Position numbers and translations under genes: made by a program. 64,000 nucleotides of DNA, from assembly GCF_005943945.1 (NCBI RefSeq), contig NZ_CP040710.1, positions 1,995,001 to 2,059,000 on the forward strand, written 5' to 3'. This DNA is from Aggregatimonas sangjinii. GTDB lineage: Bacteria; Bacteroidota; Bacteroidia; Flavobacteriales; Flavobacteriaceae. Below the pieces are notes generated by a model, which worked only from the letters and a program-made list of their open reading frames with translations, ran no database searches and was not told the DNA's origin. The stretch's first letter is position 1. Every line of letters starts with the position of its first letter. Shown here one piece after another: positions 1 through 9,474 of the stretch.

Positions 1-803
1 GCATCTGACTTGCTGGTACCAGCAGGCGGGAATGCATCGAAAAGAAACGGAACCGCCTTCGCCTCCACACCGATACCATTGTCGGAAATCGTAAACTCGA
101 GAAATAATTTATCCTTGGTTTTCTTTTTCAAACGTACTTCAAAATGAATTGCCCCCTCATCAACGCATTTCATCGTCCAGCTCAAAAGTTTCAATAAGAC
201 CTGACTCAGTTTGGCAGGGTCTCCGACCAATACTTCGGGAACGGCCGAATCCATAACAAACTCCAATGACACGTTCTTTTGAACGATCAGGGTCTTTGAG
301 AGGAAAACCACGTCACCCATCAACCTGTGAAAGTTGAAATCAATGTTGGCAAATTTCTCCTGCCCTAACACCAGCTTTGAGTATTCCGTTAATTCATCGA
401 TAAATTCAATCAAAGAATTTGATTCGGATTTTAACATCTGAGCCCGCTGCAACCGCGGCGTATCGGGTTCATCTGCATTTATGGGGTCTGTAAAATTCAA
501 GACTTTTTTTAAGTGAGTGCTCAACTTTTCCCTTATGTCGGCAACCGATAGACCTTCCATGCTACGGGAATACACTTCTTCCTTTTCGGCATTGAGGGTT
601 TCTGTGGAACTGTTTGCCACAATCGATTCTGCGGCAATTATGGCCTCTAATTGTTCAGTGAAGTTTTCAAAGGCTCGGCTTAGCGCATCAGCTTCATCGG
701 AATCGGATTCAGCAACCGAAAATTCGTTTAACAACGACGCTACGTGTGTAATCTTAGAAAGTAGTTCTTTAGGTCTCAATTTGGGGGATTGATTTGGGTT
801 CAA
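1..803 (-). CDS. Histidine-kinase-like protein with degenerate catalytic boxes (partial, C-terminus off the left edge)
   Basis: The minus strand is open from about 803 to the left edge and translates to a soluble acidic N-terminal region followed by a HisKA/HATPase_c-like module. The G1 box is clear (SDNGIGVE, about 61-110). The phosphoacceptor helix reads LSTHLKKVLNF, lacking the usual H-E-x-R-T-P-L pattern, and the N box reads LLKLLSWTMKCVDEG, where the family has LLNLLxNAxKF, so the magnesium-binding Asn is a Trp. No transmembrane segment is seen. The start is uncertain: no ATG occurs before 560, and TTG codons at 803 (directly after a stop) or 779 would include the well-formed upstream coding sequence. 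It is probably a sensor-derived protein that does not autophosphorylate normally; ATP binding may remain. Confidence 0.7.
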   Translation of the reverse strand, partial: MNPNQSPKLRPKELLSKITHVASLLNEFSVAESDSDEADALSRAFENFTEQLEAIIAAESIVANSSTETLNAEKEEVYSRSMEGLSVADIREKLSTHLKKVLNFTDPINADEPDTPRLQRAQMLKSESNSLIEFIDELTEYSKLVLGQEKFANIDFNFHRLMGDVVFLSKTLIVQKNVSLEFVMDSAVPEVLVGDPAKLSQVLLKLLSWTMKCVDEGAIHFEVRLKKKTKDKLFLEFTISDNGIGVEAKAVPFLFDAFPPAGTSKSD

Positions 804-983
804 TTATCGATCAAATTTTAAAATGTTAAAAAAATTCCTACTTTTTTGATAGGGATAATTGTGCATTCTAAAATTCGTTCATGGTAAAACTCTATATATT
901 ACACAGGATGGGCAATTAAATGTTACCGAACCCCTGATTTCTGTTGTCAAAGTGCTTTATTTGTAGGTATAAATTCCTACGTT

Positions 984-2276
984 ATGAGATATTGCTTACT
1001 ATTTTGTTGCTTTTCGGTACTGCTTTCTTGCGGAGAAACGGAGAAAAAAACCGAACTAAGCCTAGAAGAACGGGCTATGAAAATCCATGAAAAGGTCATC
1101 ACCATCGATACGCACAATGACATCGATGTAAATAATTTTACCGATGAAAAAAACTACACCCAACGGCTGGAAACACAAGTGAACCTTCCCAAAATGGAAG
1201 AGGGTGGCCTAGACGTATCCTGGCTCATCGTTTATACGGGACAAGACACCCTCACAACGGCAGGGTATGCCAGAGCAAAAGAAAATGCCATGGCCAAATT
1301 CGAGGCCATCCATAAGCTATGCAATGAGTTGGCAAATGATAAAATAGAACTAGCACTTACGGCCGATGATGTGCGCAGAATCGATGCCTCGGGAAAAAAG
1401 GTTGCTATGATCGGGGTAGAAAATGCCTACCCTATTGGCGAAGACCTTTCCGAATTTGAAAAATACCAAAACCTCGGGGCCCGATACATTTCGTTATCGC
1501 ACAACGGGCATAGTCAATTCTCAGATTCCAACACCGGTGAGCAAGATAGTATATGGTTACATAATGGTTTAAGTGACCTCGGTAAAAAGGCTGTAGTTGA
1601 AATGAATAGATTGGGAATGATGATAGATGTTTCGCATCCATCGAAGGAAGCTATGGAGCAAATGATACAGCTGTCTAAAGCTCCACTAATCGCCTCCCAT
1701 TCCTCGGCACGCGCTTTGTGCGATCACAGTAGAAATTTAGACGATGATCAATTAAGGCTGATGAAAGAAAATGGTGGTGTTGTCCAAACGGTCGCCTTCA
1801 GCTCATATTTGAATTCAGAAAAACACGAGGCGCGAGCTGCATTTATGAAGGACGTTTATAAGAAGGCGGCGGACTCTTTAGGCGTTCAATGGTACGAACG
1901 TGAGGAATTCAATACACTTTCCGATGAAGAGAAAGAAGCGATTAGGGCCATACGCCCAAAATTACTGAAGCTGGGGGATGAAATGGCCGCAGCAATGCAA
2001 GACGCCCCACCTGCTGTAGATGTGGGTGATTTCGTTAATCACATTGATTATATGGTCGATTTAATCGGAATCGATCATGTGGGCATCAGTTCGGATTTTG
2101 ATGGTGGCGGTGGCATCGAGGGGTGGAGTGACGCATCGGAAACCTTCAATGTTACCTTGGAGCTGGTCAAAAGGGGCTACACCGAAGATGAAATAGCCAA
2201 ATTGTGGGGCGAAAACTTATTGCGGGTTTTAGATGAGGTTCAGGCAGTTGCCGTCGATATGAAAAAAAATGGTTGA
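984..2276 (+). CDS. Membrane dipeptidase (peptidase family M19), lipoprotein
   Basis: This 430-residue protein matches zinc-dependent renal-type dipeptidases, which hydrolyse dipeptides, including some with D-residues at the C-terminal position. Residues 1-16 form a lipoprotein signal with lipobox LLSC (Cys16), so it is probably anchored in the envelope. Zinc-site motifs are visible in family order: DTHND (His44, Asp46), the bridging Glu in GVENAYP, His in DVSHPS, His in ASHSSARALCDHSRN, and the late Asp in ISSDFDGGG. Length and motif order are normal and all key residues are present. It stands alone, converging on the DUF72 gene. An imperfect palindrome (GTAGG and CCTAC arms) lies just upstream at 965-982. 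The likely role is peptide scavenging or peptidoglycan-peptide turnover. Confidence 0.9.
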   Translation: MRYCLLFCCFSVLLSCGETEKKTELSLEERAMKIHEKVITIDTHNDIDVNNFTDEKNYTQRLETQVNLPKMEEGGLDVSWLIVYTGQDTLTTAGYARAKENAMAKFEAIHKLCNELANDKIELALTADDVRRIDASGKKVAMIGVENAYPIGEDLSEFEKYQNLGARYISLSHNGHSQFSDSNTGEQDSIWLHNGLSDLGKKAVVEMNRLGMMIDVSHPSKEAMEQMIQLSKAPLIASHSSARALCDHSRNLDDDQLRLMKENGGVVQTVAFSSYLNSEKHEARAAFMKDVYKKAADSLGVQWYEREEFNTLSDEEKEAIRAIRPKLLKLGDEMAAAMQDAPPAVDVGDFVNHIDYMVDLIGIDHVGISSDFDGGGGIEGWSDASETFNVTLELVKRGYTEDEIAKLWGENLLRVLDEVQAVAVDMKKNG

Positions 2277-2295
2277 AGTTATTTTGCGAAATAGC

Positions 2296-3192
2296 CTAGA
2301 ACAATTCGGGTCCCGAATTATTTAGCGTATTCGGTATTTTCAGGTCCGTACCTAGTTTCGCATTCAGCTTCCGAATAAAGTAAGCCGATAATAAGGGAGA
2401 GGCCAATTCCATATTTTGATGTACGAAAAAATGAATATGGGTAAGACCCTTATCCCGCCAATCGGATAATTTCTCGACCCAATCATCCAAGCGGGCATAA
2501 TCGGTCTCATGATTGGCACCTACATAACGTATAAAAGCTTCGTTGTTAGTCAATCGCATGTGCATGATATCCCTTCTTCCCGCAGTATCTACCAACGTAT
2601 TCGAAATATGGTTCTCCTGAAGCAGGTGATAAAGCTCTTGCGCCACTTTCTCGTCGTTAAACCAGTCCGTATGGCGAAACTCCATGGATAATGGGAATTC
2701 CTTTGGCCAGTATTCTACAAAGCGTACTACCCTATCCCAATTTTTAGGACCGAAGTTGTTATGCATTTGCAAGAAAATGGTGCCCAGTTTCTCCTTAAGG
2801 TTCGATGTGACCTCGAGATAACGGTCGACTATAGGGTAAATAGCATCGTTCAACCGTCGTAAATGGCTTATGTCATTGGCCACCTTGGGGAAAAATTTGA
2901 AATCGGCGGGCGTTTTATCGTACCATTTCTCGTACTGCTCTCCAGGAAAAATGCGATAGAAAGTGGCATTGAGCTCAATGCTATTGAATTGGGAGGAATA
3001 ATACACAAGTTCATCCTTGGTGCCGCGAGGGTAAAAATTCTTCAGGTCTTTCCGATTCCATTTGGCGCAACCGACGTATACCCTAGGATTTTCTTCTTTT
3101 TTAAAATTTGCCAAGACAACAGCCGTATCCGGATGGTCCTGGGGTAAGGTAAAGTCAATTAGTTCAGGTTGGTCGGTACTTCCAAATTTCAT
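2296..3192 (-). CDS. DUF72 family protein (YecE-like TIM barrel)
   Basis: This 298-residue protein has the DUF72 signature: an opening VGCAKWNRKDLKNFYP segment around residues 40-55, followed by YYSSQFNSIELNATFYR and later FPLSMEFRH and HIHFFVHQNM. Members form a TIM-barrel fold and have no well-established function; some have been linked to iron-sulfur or nucleic-acid chemistry without firm proof. No signal peptide or membrane segment is present, so it should be cytosolic. It ends 20 bases from the convergent dipeptidase stop and has no operon partner. Family assignment is sure, function is not. Confidence 0.88.
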   Translation of the reverse strand: MKFGSTDQPELIDFTLPQDHPDTAVVLANFKKEENPRVYVGCAKWNRKDLKNFYPRGTKDELVYYSSQFNSIELNATFYRIFPGEQYEKWYDKTPADFKFFPKVANDISHLRRLNDAIYPIVDRYLEVTSNLKEKLGTIFLQMHNNFGPKNWDRVVRFVEYWPKEFPLSMEFRHTDWFNDEKVAQELYHLLQENHISNTLVDTAGRRDIMHMRLTNNEAFIRYVGANHETDYARLDDWVEKLSDWRDKGLTHIHFFVHQNMELASPLLSAYFIRKLNAKLGTDLKIPNTLNNSGPELF

Positions 3193-3359
3193 AGATATCT
3201 AAATTTTACAAAGTTAAAAGTAGTGATTTCCCACTATTGCGTTGGTGTTTTTGATAGCTCGTGTCAGCCGAAAGGTGTTTTTCCTTAAAAAAAACAGGAA
3301 AAACTGTAACAATCCCAAAATATTTAATACCTATGCAACGTAATTCTAAACACAGGAAA

Positions 3360-4133
3360 ATGAAAACAGTAAAAATTTTTATAGCCTTATTTGCTTTTGC
3401 GATACTTGCGCCAGCTCAGGCACAAACCGCCGATGAAATTATCAGTTCTTATTTAGAGAACATTGGTGGGGTAGAAAAATGGAAGGCCCTCGAAGGAATG
3501 AAAATGACTGCAAAATTGAATCAAATGGGTATGGAACTTCCTTTGGAAATCTATCGTATGGGCGATGGCAGAACCACGACCATAATCACCGTACAGGGCA
3601 TGACCCTAAAAGATGAAACGTTTGACGGTGAAACCCTCTGGGGAAGCAACCAAATGACCATGCAGCCCGAAAAGAAGGATGCGGAAACTACGGCAAACTT
3701 TAAACTTGATCTTAATGACTACCCGAATGACTTTATCGATTATAAGGATAAGGGATATGTTGCCGAACTGGTAGGTAAGGAAAGTTTTGATGGTACCGAA
3801 ACTTTTAAAATAAAATTGACCAAAGAACCACATACGGTAGATGGCAAAGAAGTTCAGGATGTTACCTTTTATTTCTTCGATACCGAAAATTTTGTTCCCA
3901 TCGGGATAAGCGAGGAAGTAAAAAATGGTCCTGCGAAAGGAATGGTCCAAAAAATCTCCTTCAGTGATTATCAGGAAGTCGAAGGTCTTTATTTTCCGTA
4001 TTCTTGGAATATCGGTGTAGAAGGACAACCACAGACCGCCCCTTTGATGATCGAAGAAATAGAGCTCAATCCCACGGTTGACGATAGCCTATTTGCTTTT
4101 CCAGAAGCTGCCGCTACAGAGGATAAAAATTAA
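3360..4133 (+). CDS. Secreted LolA-fold-like outer membrane lipoprotein-sorting protein
   Basis: The likely start is the ATG at 3360, giving 257 residues with a clean signal peptide (MKTVKIFIALFAFAILAPAQAQ); the longer open frame from 3261 would bury this signal. The mature part has the repeated beta-strand pattern of the LolA/LolB-like fold annotated as outer membrane lipoprotein-sorting protein in Bacteroidota, beginning TADEIISSYLENIGGVEKWKALEGMK. It is distinct from the second LolA-like gene at 34524. It is probably periplasmic and may bind a lipid or lipoprotein tail; the substrate is unknown. A strong intrinsic terminator follows at 4149, so it is probably transcribed separately from the BNR gene. 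Confidence 0.75.
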   Translation: MKTVKIFIALFAFAILAPAQAQTADEIISSYLENIGGVEKWKALEGMKMTAKLNQMGMELPLEIYRMGDGRTTTIITVQGMTLKDETFDGETLWGSNQMTMQPEKKDAETTANFKLDLNDYPNDFIDYKDKGYVAELVGKESFDGTETFKIKLTKEPHTVDGKEVQDVTFYFFDTENFVPIGISEEVKNGPAKGMVQKISFSDYQEVEGLYFPYSWNIGVEGQPQTAPLMIEEIELNPTVDDSLFAFPEAAATEDKN

Positions 4134-4148
4134 CAACTAATTTACTTC

Positions 4149-4179
4149 AAAGGCCCTTTTTACGAAAAGGGCCTTTTTT
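4149..4179 (+). terminator. Intrinsic terminator
   Basis: A GC-rich hairpin, AAAGGCCCTTTT then loop TACG then AAAAGGGCCTTT, is followed by a T run just after the stop of the LolA-like gene. The stem is nearly symmetric, so it could act on either strand. Confidence 0.85.
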
Positions 4180-4195
4180 AATTAACCCTAAGAAC

Positions 4196-7100
4196 ATGAG
4201 AAAAATCGTACTGGGTGCACTAGCATTGACTTTACTTACCTCATTGGAGGTAGGCGCACAATCGGCCGTAGATAGTGGAAAAGAACTTTTTGGTGATATG
4301 GCCGCAAGACATATAGGTCCCGCAGTAATGAGCGGACGTATCAACGATATGGAGTTGCATCCTACGAATAGTCGCATCATTTATACAGGTACCGCTGGTG
4401 GTGGGGTTTGGAAGTCATCGGACGGAGCGCGAACCTTTAGTCCAATTTTCGATGAACATTGCCAATCGATAGGCGCTGTAAGCATTGACCCCAACGACCC
4501 CGATAATACTATTTATGTGGGAACGGGCGAAACATGGACCAGAAACAGTGTTTCAATAGGTGATGGTTTGTACAAGTCTACCGATGGCGGTGCCAATTGG
4601 AAAAACATAGGTCTTGAAAAATCCGAACGCATTGGCAACATTATCGTCAACCCAAAAAATTCGAAGGAAATTTACGTGGGTGTACTTGGTGCACTTTGGG
4701 GAGATAGCGAAGAAAGAGGGGTATACAAATCCAACGACGGCGGGGAAACCTGGAATAAATTATTATACATCAATGAAGGTACGGGTTGTGCCGACCTAGC
4801 GATCGACCCTACTAATCCCAATATCCTTTACGCAGCCATGTGGGAGTTTAGAAGAACCGCTTGGTCATTTAATTCCGGTGGCCCCAACAGTGCGCTCTAC
4901 AAGTCGACCGATGCAGGCGCTACATGGAACAAAATACACAACGGATTTCCGGAAGGAAAACTCGGAAGATTGGCTATCGCCGTAGCGCCGAGCAATCCCA
5001 ATGTGTTATACACCGCTATCGAAGCCGAACAAAAAGAACGAAAGGGGCTCTATCGCAGCGACGACGCTGGGGAAACCTGGAAACAACTGAACAACGATTT
5101 CGGTATAACGGTGCGCCCTTTTTATTTTTCACGGATTGTAGTGGATCCCAATGATGAAAATATTGTGGTTAAGGGTGGTTTGAATGGTTCCATATCTAGG
5201 GATGGGGGGAAAACCTTTAAAAACCTTGGGTATATGCATAGCGATATCCATGACATTGCCTTCAGTATCAACGATTCCGATATCATGTATTTCGGTACGG
5301 ATGGCGGGGTGTATCGCTCTTGGGACGGTGGTTCAACCACAGAAATAGTGCAGGATTTGCCGCTCTCCCAATTCTATCATATTAGTACGGACGATGCAGA
5401 GCCCTATAATGTTTATGGTGGCTTACAGGATAACGGTTCTTGGTACGGACCGTCGACTTCTCGAAATGGCGTTTCAGCTGCTGACTGGAAAAATGTAGGT
5501 GGCGGCGACGGGTTTCGGGTATTGAAGCATCCCACTAAGAATATCGTATACTCGGAGGTTTATAACGGTGAAATCGTTTGGCGCTATGATCTTGATAAAA
5601 ATTTGATCAAGACCATCCAACCCCTGCAAACAGAGAAAACGGCAAAGCTGCGCTTTAATTGGAACACTCCCATAGCGGTAAGCGACGCAAATCCTGATCG
5701 CTTCTATATTGCTAGCCAATTTATTCATCGCTCCGAAGACATGGGCGATACCTGGGAAATCATATCTCCCGACCTTACTACCGATGATGATACCAAATAC
5801 GGTAAGGATTCAGGGGGGTTATCGGTTGATAATTCTGGAGCCGAAAATTATTCCACCATTTTCACCATTGCAGAGTCTCCCTTGGATGAGAATGTGATTT
5901 GGGCAGGCACCGACGATGGTAATGTACAGGTTACCCAAGACGGTGGTAAAACATGGACGAATACCGTATCGAATATTGAAGGTTTGCCCGCCAATACCTG
6001 GTGCTACCATATTGAAGCAAGTACTTTCGATAAGGGTACAGCCTACGCGGTGTTCGATCGACATGCAGCAGGCGACATGAAGCCCTACGCCTACAAAACC
6101 AATGATTTCGGAAAAACCTGGACTAATATTATCACTGACGATGTTGTTGGTTTCGCGCGGAACATTCAAGAAGATTACGTAAATCCCGATTTATTGTTTT
6201 TAGGAACGGAATTCGGGTTGTATATCACCTTAGACGGGGGTAAAAAGTGGAAACAATTCACCAATAATATGCCCTCGGTCGCTGTTCATTTCATCGATTT
6301 GCAGAAACAGACCAATGATCTGGTCATGGGTACGCACGGCCGGGGTGTCATTATCATTGACGATATTTCGCCCTTAAGGGAAATCAATGATAACGTACTG
6401 TCGAAAGACCTTCATTTTTTTGATATGGCTCCTGTGGTCATCGATGAGACAGATAGCTTTAGTGCACGGTTTGGGACAGAAACGGAATTCGTTGGCAATC
6501 CCAAATCGAAAATGGCCCAATTCGTTTACCATCTTAAAAAGCGACATACGTTCGGAAAAATGAGTATGGAAGTTCAGGATATGGAGGGCAACCTTATCCA
6601 AGAACTTGGGCCGGGAAAATCGAAAGGCATCAATATAGTACGTTGGAATTTAAGGGGAAGCGCCCCCAAAACGGCCAAAACCGATATTGCCCTACGCTAT
6701 ATCGCCTCAGCACCATTGGTCCTTGAAGGGACTTACAAGGTCGTTATCAAAAAGGGGAAAGAAACCTACGAGCAAACGTTCGAGGTTGTACATGACAAAA
6801 ATTCGCCCTTGTCGGCGGAAGAGCACGCCTTCAGGTACAATACCATCAAAAAAATAAATGCCATTACCGAAGAGTTGGCCTATTTGGTATACGAATTGGA
6901 TGAAATGATCACCAGTGCGGAGAATGAAGGGAACACAAAAATGGAAGCGAAGTTGAACGACTTCAAAAAAACGTTGGTCATTACCACGGGTGATGCCTAT
7001 ACCGGAGCTGCAGAACCGGAGTTGAAAGAGAAAATTTTGACCTTAAATTCCAAAGTTAACGGAAACTACGATGTCCCCTCTAGCACCGATTTAAATAACT

Positions 7101-7219
7101 TAGAGTTGTTGACCGACCAATTCACCAAGGCAAAGGAGGATTTTGCAAAACTGAAGAAAAAATTTAAAAGTAAGACGCCCATTGCGCCAATGAGTTTTGA
7201 GGAATTCGTGAAGAGTTAA
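4196..7219 (+). CDS. Secreted BNR/VPS10-like beta-propeller protein
   Basis: This 1,007-residue exported protein has a signal peptide (residues 1-21, ending VGAQ) and many Asp-box/BNR motifs of the form S-x-D-G-G-x-T-W, for example KSTDGGANW, KSNDGGETW, RSDDAGETW and VTQDGGKTW. They span roughly residues 50-700, as in sortilin/VPS10 and xyloglucanase-like seven- to ten-bladed propellers. The C-terminal 300 residues contain an immunoglobulin-like stretch (LVLEGTYKVVIKKG) and a helical tail. Large proteins of this kind are common in marine Bacteroidota and are usually annotated only as glycosyl hydrolase or sortilin-like. No catalytic residues can be assigned, so an enzymatic role is not claimed. 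It lies just after the terminator at 4149 and has no obvious operon partner. Confidence 0.8.
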   Translation: MRKIVLGALALTLLTSLEVGAQSAVDSGKELFGDMAARHIGPAVMSGRINDMELHPTNSRIIYTGTAGGGVWKSSDGARTFSPIFDEHCQSIGAVSIDPNDPDNTIYVGTGETWTRNSVSIGDGLYKSTDGGANWKNIGLEKSERIGNIIVNPKNSKEIYVGVLGALWGDSEERGVYKSNDGGETWNKLLYINEGTGCADLAIDPTNPNILYAAMWEFRRTAWSFNSGGPNSALYKSTDAGATWNKIHNGFPEGKLGRLAIAVAPSNPNVLYTAIEAEQKERKGLYRSDDAGETWKQLNNDFGITVRPFYFSRIVVDPNDENIVVKGGLNGSISRDGGKTFKNLGYMHSDIHDIAFSINDSDIMYFGTDGGVYRSWDGGSTTEIVQDLPLSQFYHISTDDAEPYNVYGGLQDNGSWYGPSTSRNGVSAADWKNVGGGDGFRVLKHPTKNIVYSEVYNGEIVWRYDLDKNLIKTIQPLQTEKTAKLRFNWNTPIAVSDANPDRFYIASQFIHRSEDMGDTWEIISPDLTTDDDTKYGKDSGGLSVDNSGAENYSTIFTIAESPLDENVIWAGTDDGNVQVTQDGGKTWTNTVSNIEGLPANTWCYHIEASTFDKGTAYAVFDRHAAGDMKPYAYKTNDFGKTWTNIITDDVVGFARNIQEDYVNPDLLFLGTEFGLYITLDGGKKWKQFTNNMPSVAVHFIDLQKQTNDLVMGTHGRGVIIIDDISPLREINDNVLSKDLHFFDMAPVVIDETDSFSARFGTETEFVGNPKSKMAQFVYHLKKRHTFGKMSMEVQDMEGNLIQELGPGKSKGINIVRWNLRGSAPKTAKTDIALRYIASAPLVLEGTYKVVIKKGKETYEQTFEVVHDKNSPLSAEEHAFRYNTIKKINAITEELAYLVYELDEMITSAENEGNTKMEAKLNDFKKTLVITTGDAYTGAAEPELKEKILTLNSKVNGNYDVPSSTDLNNLELLTDQFTKAKEDFAKLKKKFKSKTPIAPMSFEEFVKS

Positions 7220-7267
7220 GGTTTTTCTCGTGTTACTTTTATTCTAAAGAAATAGAACCTTTTGCAC

Positions 7268-7320
7268 CTAGGGCCAAGAAGCAAGATAAAATGTCATGTT
7301 TCCTGGCCCTTGGTTTTTAA
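7268..7320 (+). terminator. Probable terminator after the BNR gene
   Basis: Inverted arms AGGGCCA and TGGCCCT, separated by a long loop of about 27 bases, are followed by TGGTTTTT. The long loop makes this weaker than a classic hairpin. Confidence 0.4.
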
Positions 7321-7416
7321 CCGCATATTTTGTTCATAACACCGTTAAAAAATAGGTGGTCCGCTACGCAGAGGCGCCAATGCGATTTACTACCTTTAAT
7401 TGATAAACTAACCATT

Positions 7417-7827
7417 ATGAGCGACAGATCCCAGAATCTAATAGCAATACGTCCACTGATTCCTACTGCGAAGGTGTCGGATAATATGAGTGCCGAAGAG
7501 CATTTTCAGAATAAGACCTTACGGCCGATCATCAAATTGCAGAACGAACTTTTCCTAGGCGCTTTCCAGAATTACATTGCCAAGCGAAAAAATGTATTCT
7601 ACGAGCTCCCGCTTCAAAAACGTATGGACTATATCGCCCACGCCATTCAAAAGGATCTAAAGTTCAGAAATTCATTAAAGGGAATGGTTATAGGGCAATA
7701 CACTTTAGAAGAATACGAAATCTATATGGCCTACTCCTCGGCGCTCAATAAGCGTATGATGAACATGGTAATTAAACGTCTACAGGATCAGATACAGTTT
7801 TTCGAGCGAATCGAATTAGCAGTCTAA
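7417..7827 (+). CDS. Conserved small cytosolic protein of unknown function
   Basis: The start is placed at the ATG at 7417 (136 residues). The upstream extension to 7330 reads as non-coding and contains TACCTTTA, close to the -7 box TAnnTTTG. The product is mostly helical and basic, with a conserved-looking core (SAEEHFQNKTLRPIIKLQN, YELPLQKRMDYIAHAI, KFRNSLKGMVIG). It has no signal peptide, membrane segment, cysteine motif or known catalytic pattern. Proteins of this type in flavobacteria are often carried under the label glyoxalase, but I see no vicinal-oxygen-chelate metal motif to support that. It is a single gene between the BNR protein and a convergent DUF2461 gene. Confidence 0.7.
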   Translation: MSDRSQNLIAIRPLIPTAKVSDNMSAEEHFQNKTLRPIIKLQNELFLGAFQNYIAKRKNVFYELPLQKRMDYIAHAIQKDLKFRNSLKGMVIGQYTLEEYEIYMAYSSALNKRMMNMVIKRLQDQIQFFERIELAV

Positions 7828-7902
7828 CATAGATTACCGTATAATCAGTTCCCAAGCGCGGGTTATCATGTTTCTGGGGAAGAGCAATTTTTAAGTTAGA
7901 TC

Positions 7903-8583
7903 TCAGTCGATAAGTGATTCCCCGTTTAAATTGGTAGTAAGTATATTACTCATCAGGTCGAAATAGGGTCTAATGGCTTGAAAGGAATCCGCCATAACAT
8001 TAGCAAAATCAGGGGCCATGACCTCCTTATCGGTAAAGTTCTTGACGAAAATAAATTGTTTCTTTCGAATTAAATCGATATCGGGATGTTCTTTATCAAA
8101 ACCTTTTGGGGCCGTTTTAAGCTCTTCCCCGGCCAATTCGCCCCACACATGTTTAAAGCTTTTTTCATTAATGACTTCCCGTAATTCCGTAGCATCCAAT
8201 TCCAATTCTTTTCGAATACGCAACAAGTCTTCTTTTTCCGGATTCCAAAAGCCCGTCGCGATAAAGCTGTTATCGGGCTGAACATGCATGTAGTATCCTC
8301 CGCGTAGCCGTGCGCCGGCCCTGGACATCGAGGCCGATAAATTGGTTTTGTAGGGCGCCTTGTTCTTAGAAAACCGTACATCCCTATAAATCCTGAAAAA
8401 TTTTAACTTTTCAATCTCGTCATGCAGTTTCATTTGTTCCGAAACAGCGGTAAATACTTCTTTTGCTTGATTATTAAGGGCGGTAAACCTTTTTTTGTTC
8501 TCATTAAACCATTCCCGATTGTTATTTTTTTCAAGGGCTCGAAGAAAATCAAAAATTTCCTTGGTAATCTTTGCTTGCGACAT
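7903..8583 (-). CDS. DUF2461 domain protein
   Basis: This 226-residue protein shows the DUF2461 (TIGR02453) pattern from its N-terminus: FLRALEKNNNREWFNENKKRF, then FFRIYRDVRFSKNKAPYKTNLSA, then GGYYMHVQPDNSFIATGFW. Full length compared with the family. It has no signal peptide and no membrane segment. The family is widespread in Bacteroidota and has no established function. It is transcribed divergently from cysE across a 96-base gap. Confidence 0.88.
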   Translation of the reverse strand: MSQAKITKEIFDFLRALEKNNNREWFNENKKRFTALNNQAKEVFTAVSEQMKLHDEIEKLKFFRIYRDVRFSKNKAPYKTNLSASMSRAGARLRGGYYMHVQPDNSFIATGFWNPEKEDLLRIRKELELDATELREVINEKSFKHVWGELAGEELKTAPKGFDKEHPDIDLIRKKQFIFVKNFTDKEVMAPDFANVMADSFQAIRPYFDLMSNILTTNLNGESLID

Positions 8584-8652
8584 ACGACGAATAGGGTGTT
8601 AATTTTAATATAAAGTTAAACATTCGTACCAAAGTAGTTGGCATGAATGGAC

Positions 8653-8660
8653 TAAATTTG
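8653..8660 (+). promoter_or_regulatory. Bacteroidetes -7 promoter box of cysE
   Basis: TAAATTTG matches the TAnnTTTG consensus exactly and lies 19 bases before the cysE ATG at 8680. No good TTG is found at the ideal 19-base spacing upstream. Confidence 0.55.
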
Positions 8661-8679
8661 AATAGTCTACTAATTTACT

Positions 8680-9474
8680 ATGGATAAGGATTCGATCGTA
8701 AAAAAAATCAAGAAACATAAAAAACAACCGCACTTAAGGTTTCGTTTGAAGGAAAAGGTAGAAACTTTTACCGATCTGCTGTTCTATACACTGTTCGATA
8801 TCGACACCCCGGTCGAGGAAAATCTGGACAGACTAGAGAAGGAGTTCGATGCTTTGGTGGCCATGGCCTGCTGGGATGTCGATAAACCCTGCAAAAAAAT
8901 CTGGGAAAATTATATGAGCCAGCTGCCAGAGGTGTTGGAGCGTCTTAATTTGGATGCCGAGGCAATCGTGAGCTGTGATCCCGCATCTTTGTCCATTGAA
9001 GAGGTATACATGGCTTATCCGGGCTTTTACGCGATTGCCATATATCGTTTGGCCCATGGGTTCTATCAGAAAGGTTTCCCCTTGGTACCACGATTAATGA
9101 CCGAGTATGCGCACAGGCAGACCGGTGTAGACATCAATCCCGGGGCGCAGATTGGAAAATCGTTTTTTATCGATCATGCCACAGGAGTGGTCATAGGAGA
9201 AACGGCCATTATTAAAGACCATGTAAAACTCTATCAGGGTGTCACTTTAGGTGCTCATTATGTTGCCAAAGCCCTTCAGAATACCAAACGCCATCCCACA
9301 ATCGAAAACAACGTTACCATATATGCCAATGCCACTATTCTTGGTGGAAAAACGGTAATAGGAGAAAATAGCATTATCGGAGGTAATGCTTGGGTTACCG
9401 CTTCGGTACCAGCAAATTCCACAGTATTTCACACCCCCGAAATCAAAATAAAAACCCTTCCCAATGTCGTATAG
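8680..9474 (+). CDS. cysE: Serine O-acetyltransferase
   Basis: This enzyme makes O-acetylserine from serine and acetyl-CoA, the first step of cysteine synthesis. The 264-residue protein has a helical N-terminal domain and, from about residue 150, a left-handed beta-helix of hexapeptide repeats: DINPGAQIGKSFFIDHATG, VVIGETAIIKDHVKLYQG, VTLGAH. The catalytic His sits in IDHATG and the GVTLGAH segment is typical. It overlaps the next gene (cysM) by 11 bases, so the two are co-transcribed and translationally coupled. Length matches the long flavobacterial form, which has an extended N-terminus compared with short EpsC-type enzymes. Confidence 0.95.
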   Translation: MDKDSIVKKIKKHKKQPHLRFRLKEKVETFTDLLFYTLFDIDTPVEENLDRLEKEFDALVAMACWDVDKPCKKIWENYMSQLPEVLERLNLDAEAIVSCDPASLSIEEVYMAYPGFYAIAIYRLAHGFYQKGFPLVPRLMTEYAHRQTGVDINPGAQIGKSFFIDHATGVVIGETAIIKDHVKLYQGVTLGAHYVAKALQNTKRHPTIENNVTIYANATILGGKTVIGENSIIGGNAWVTASVPANSTVFHTPEIKIKTLPNVV

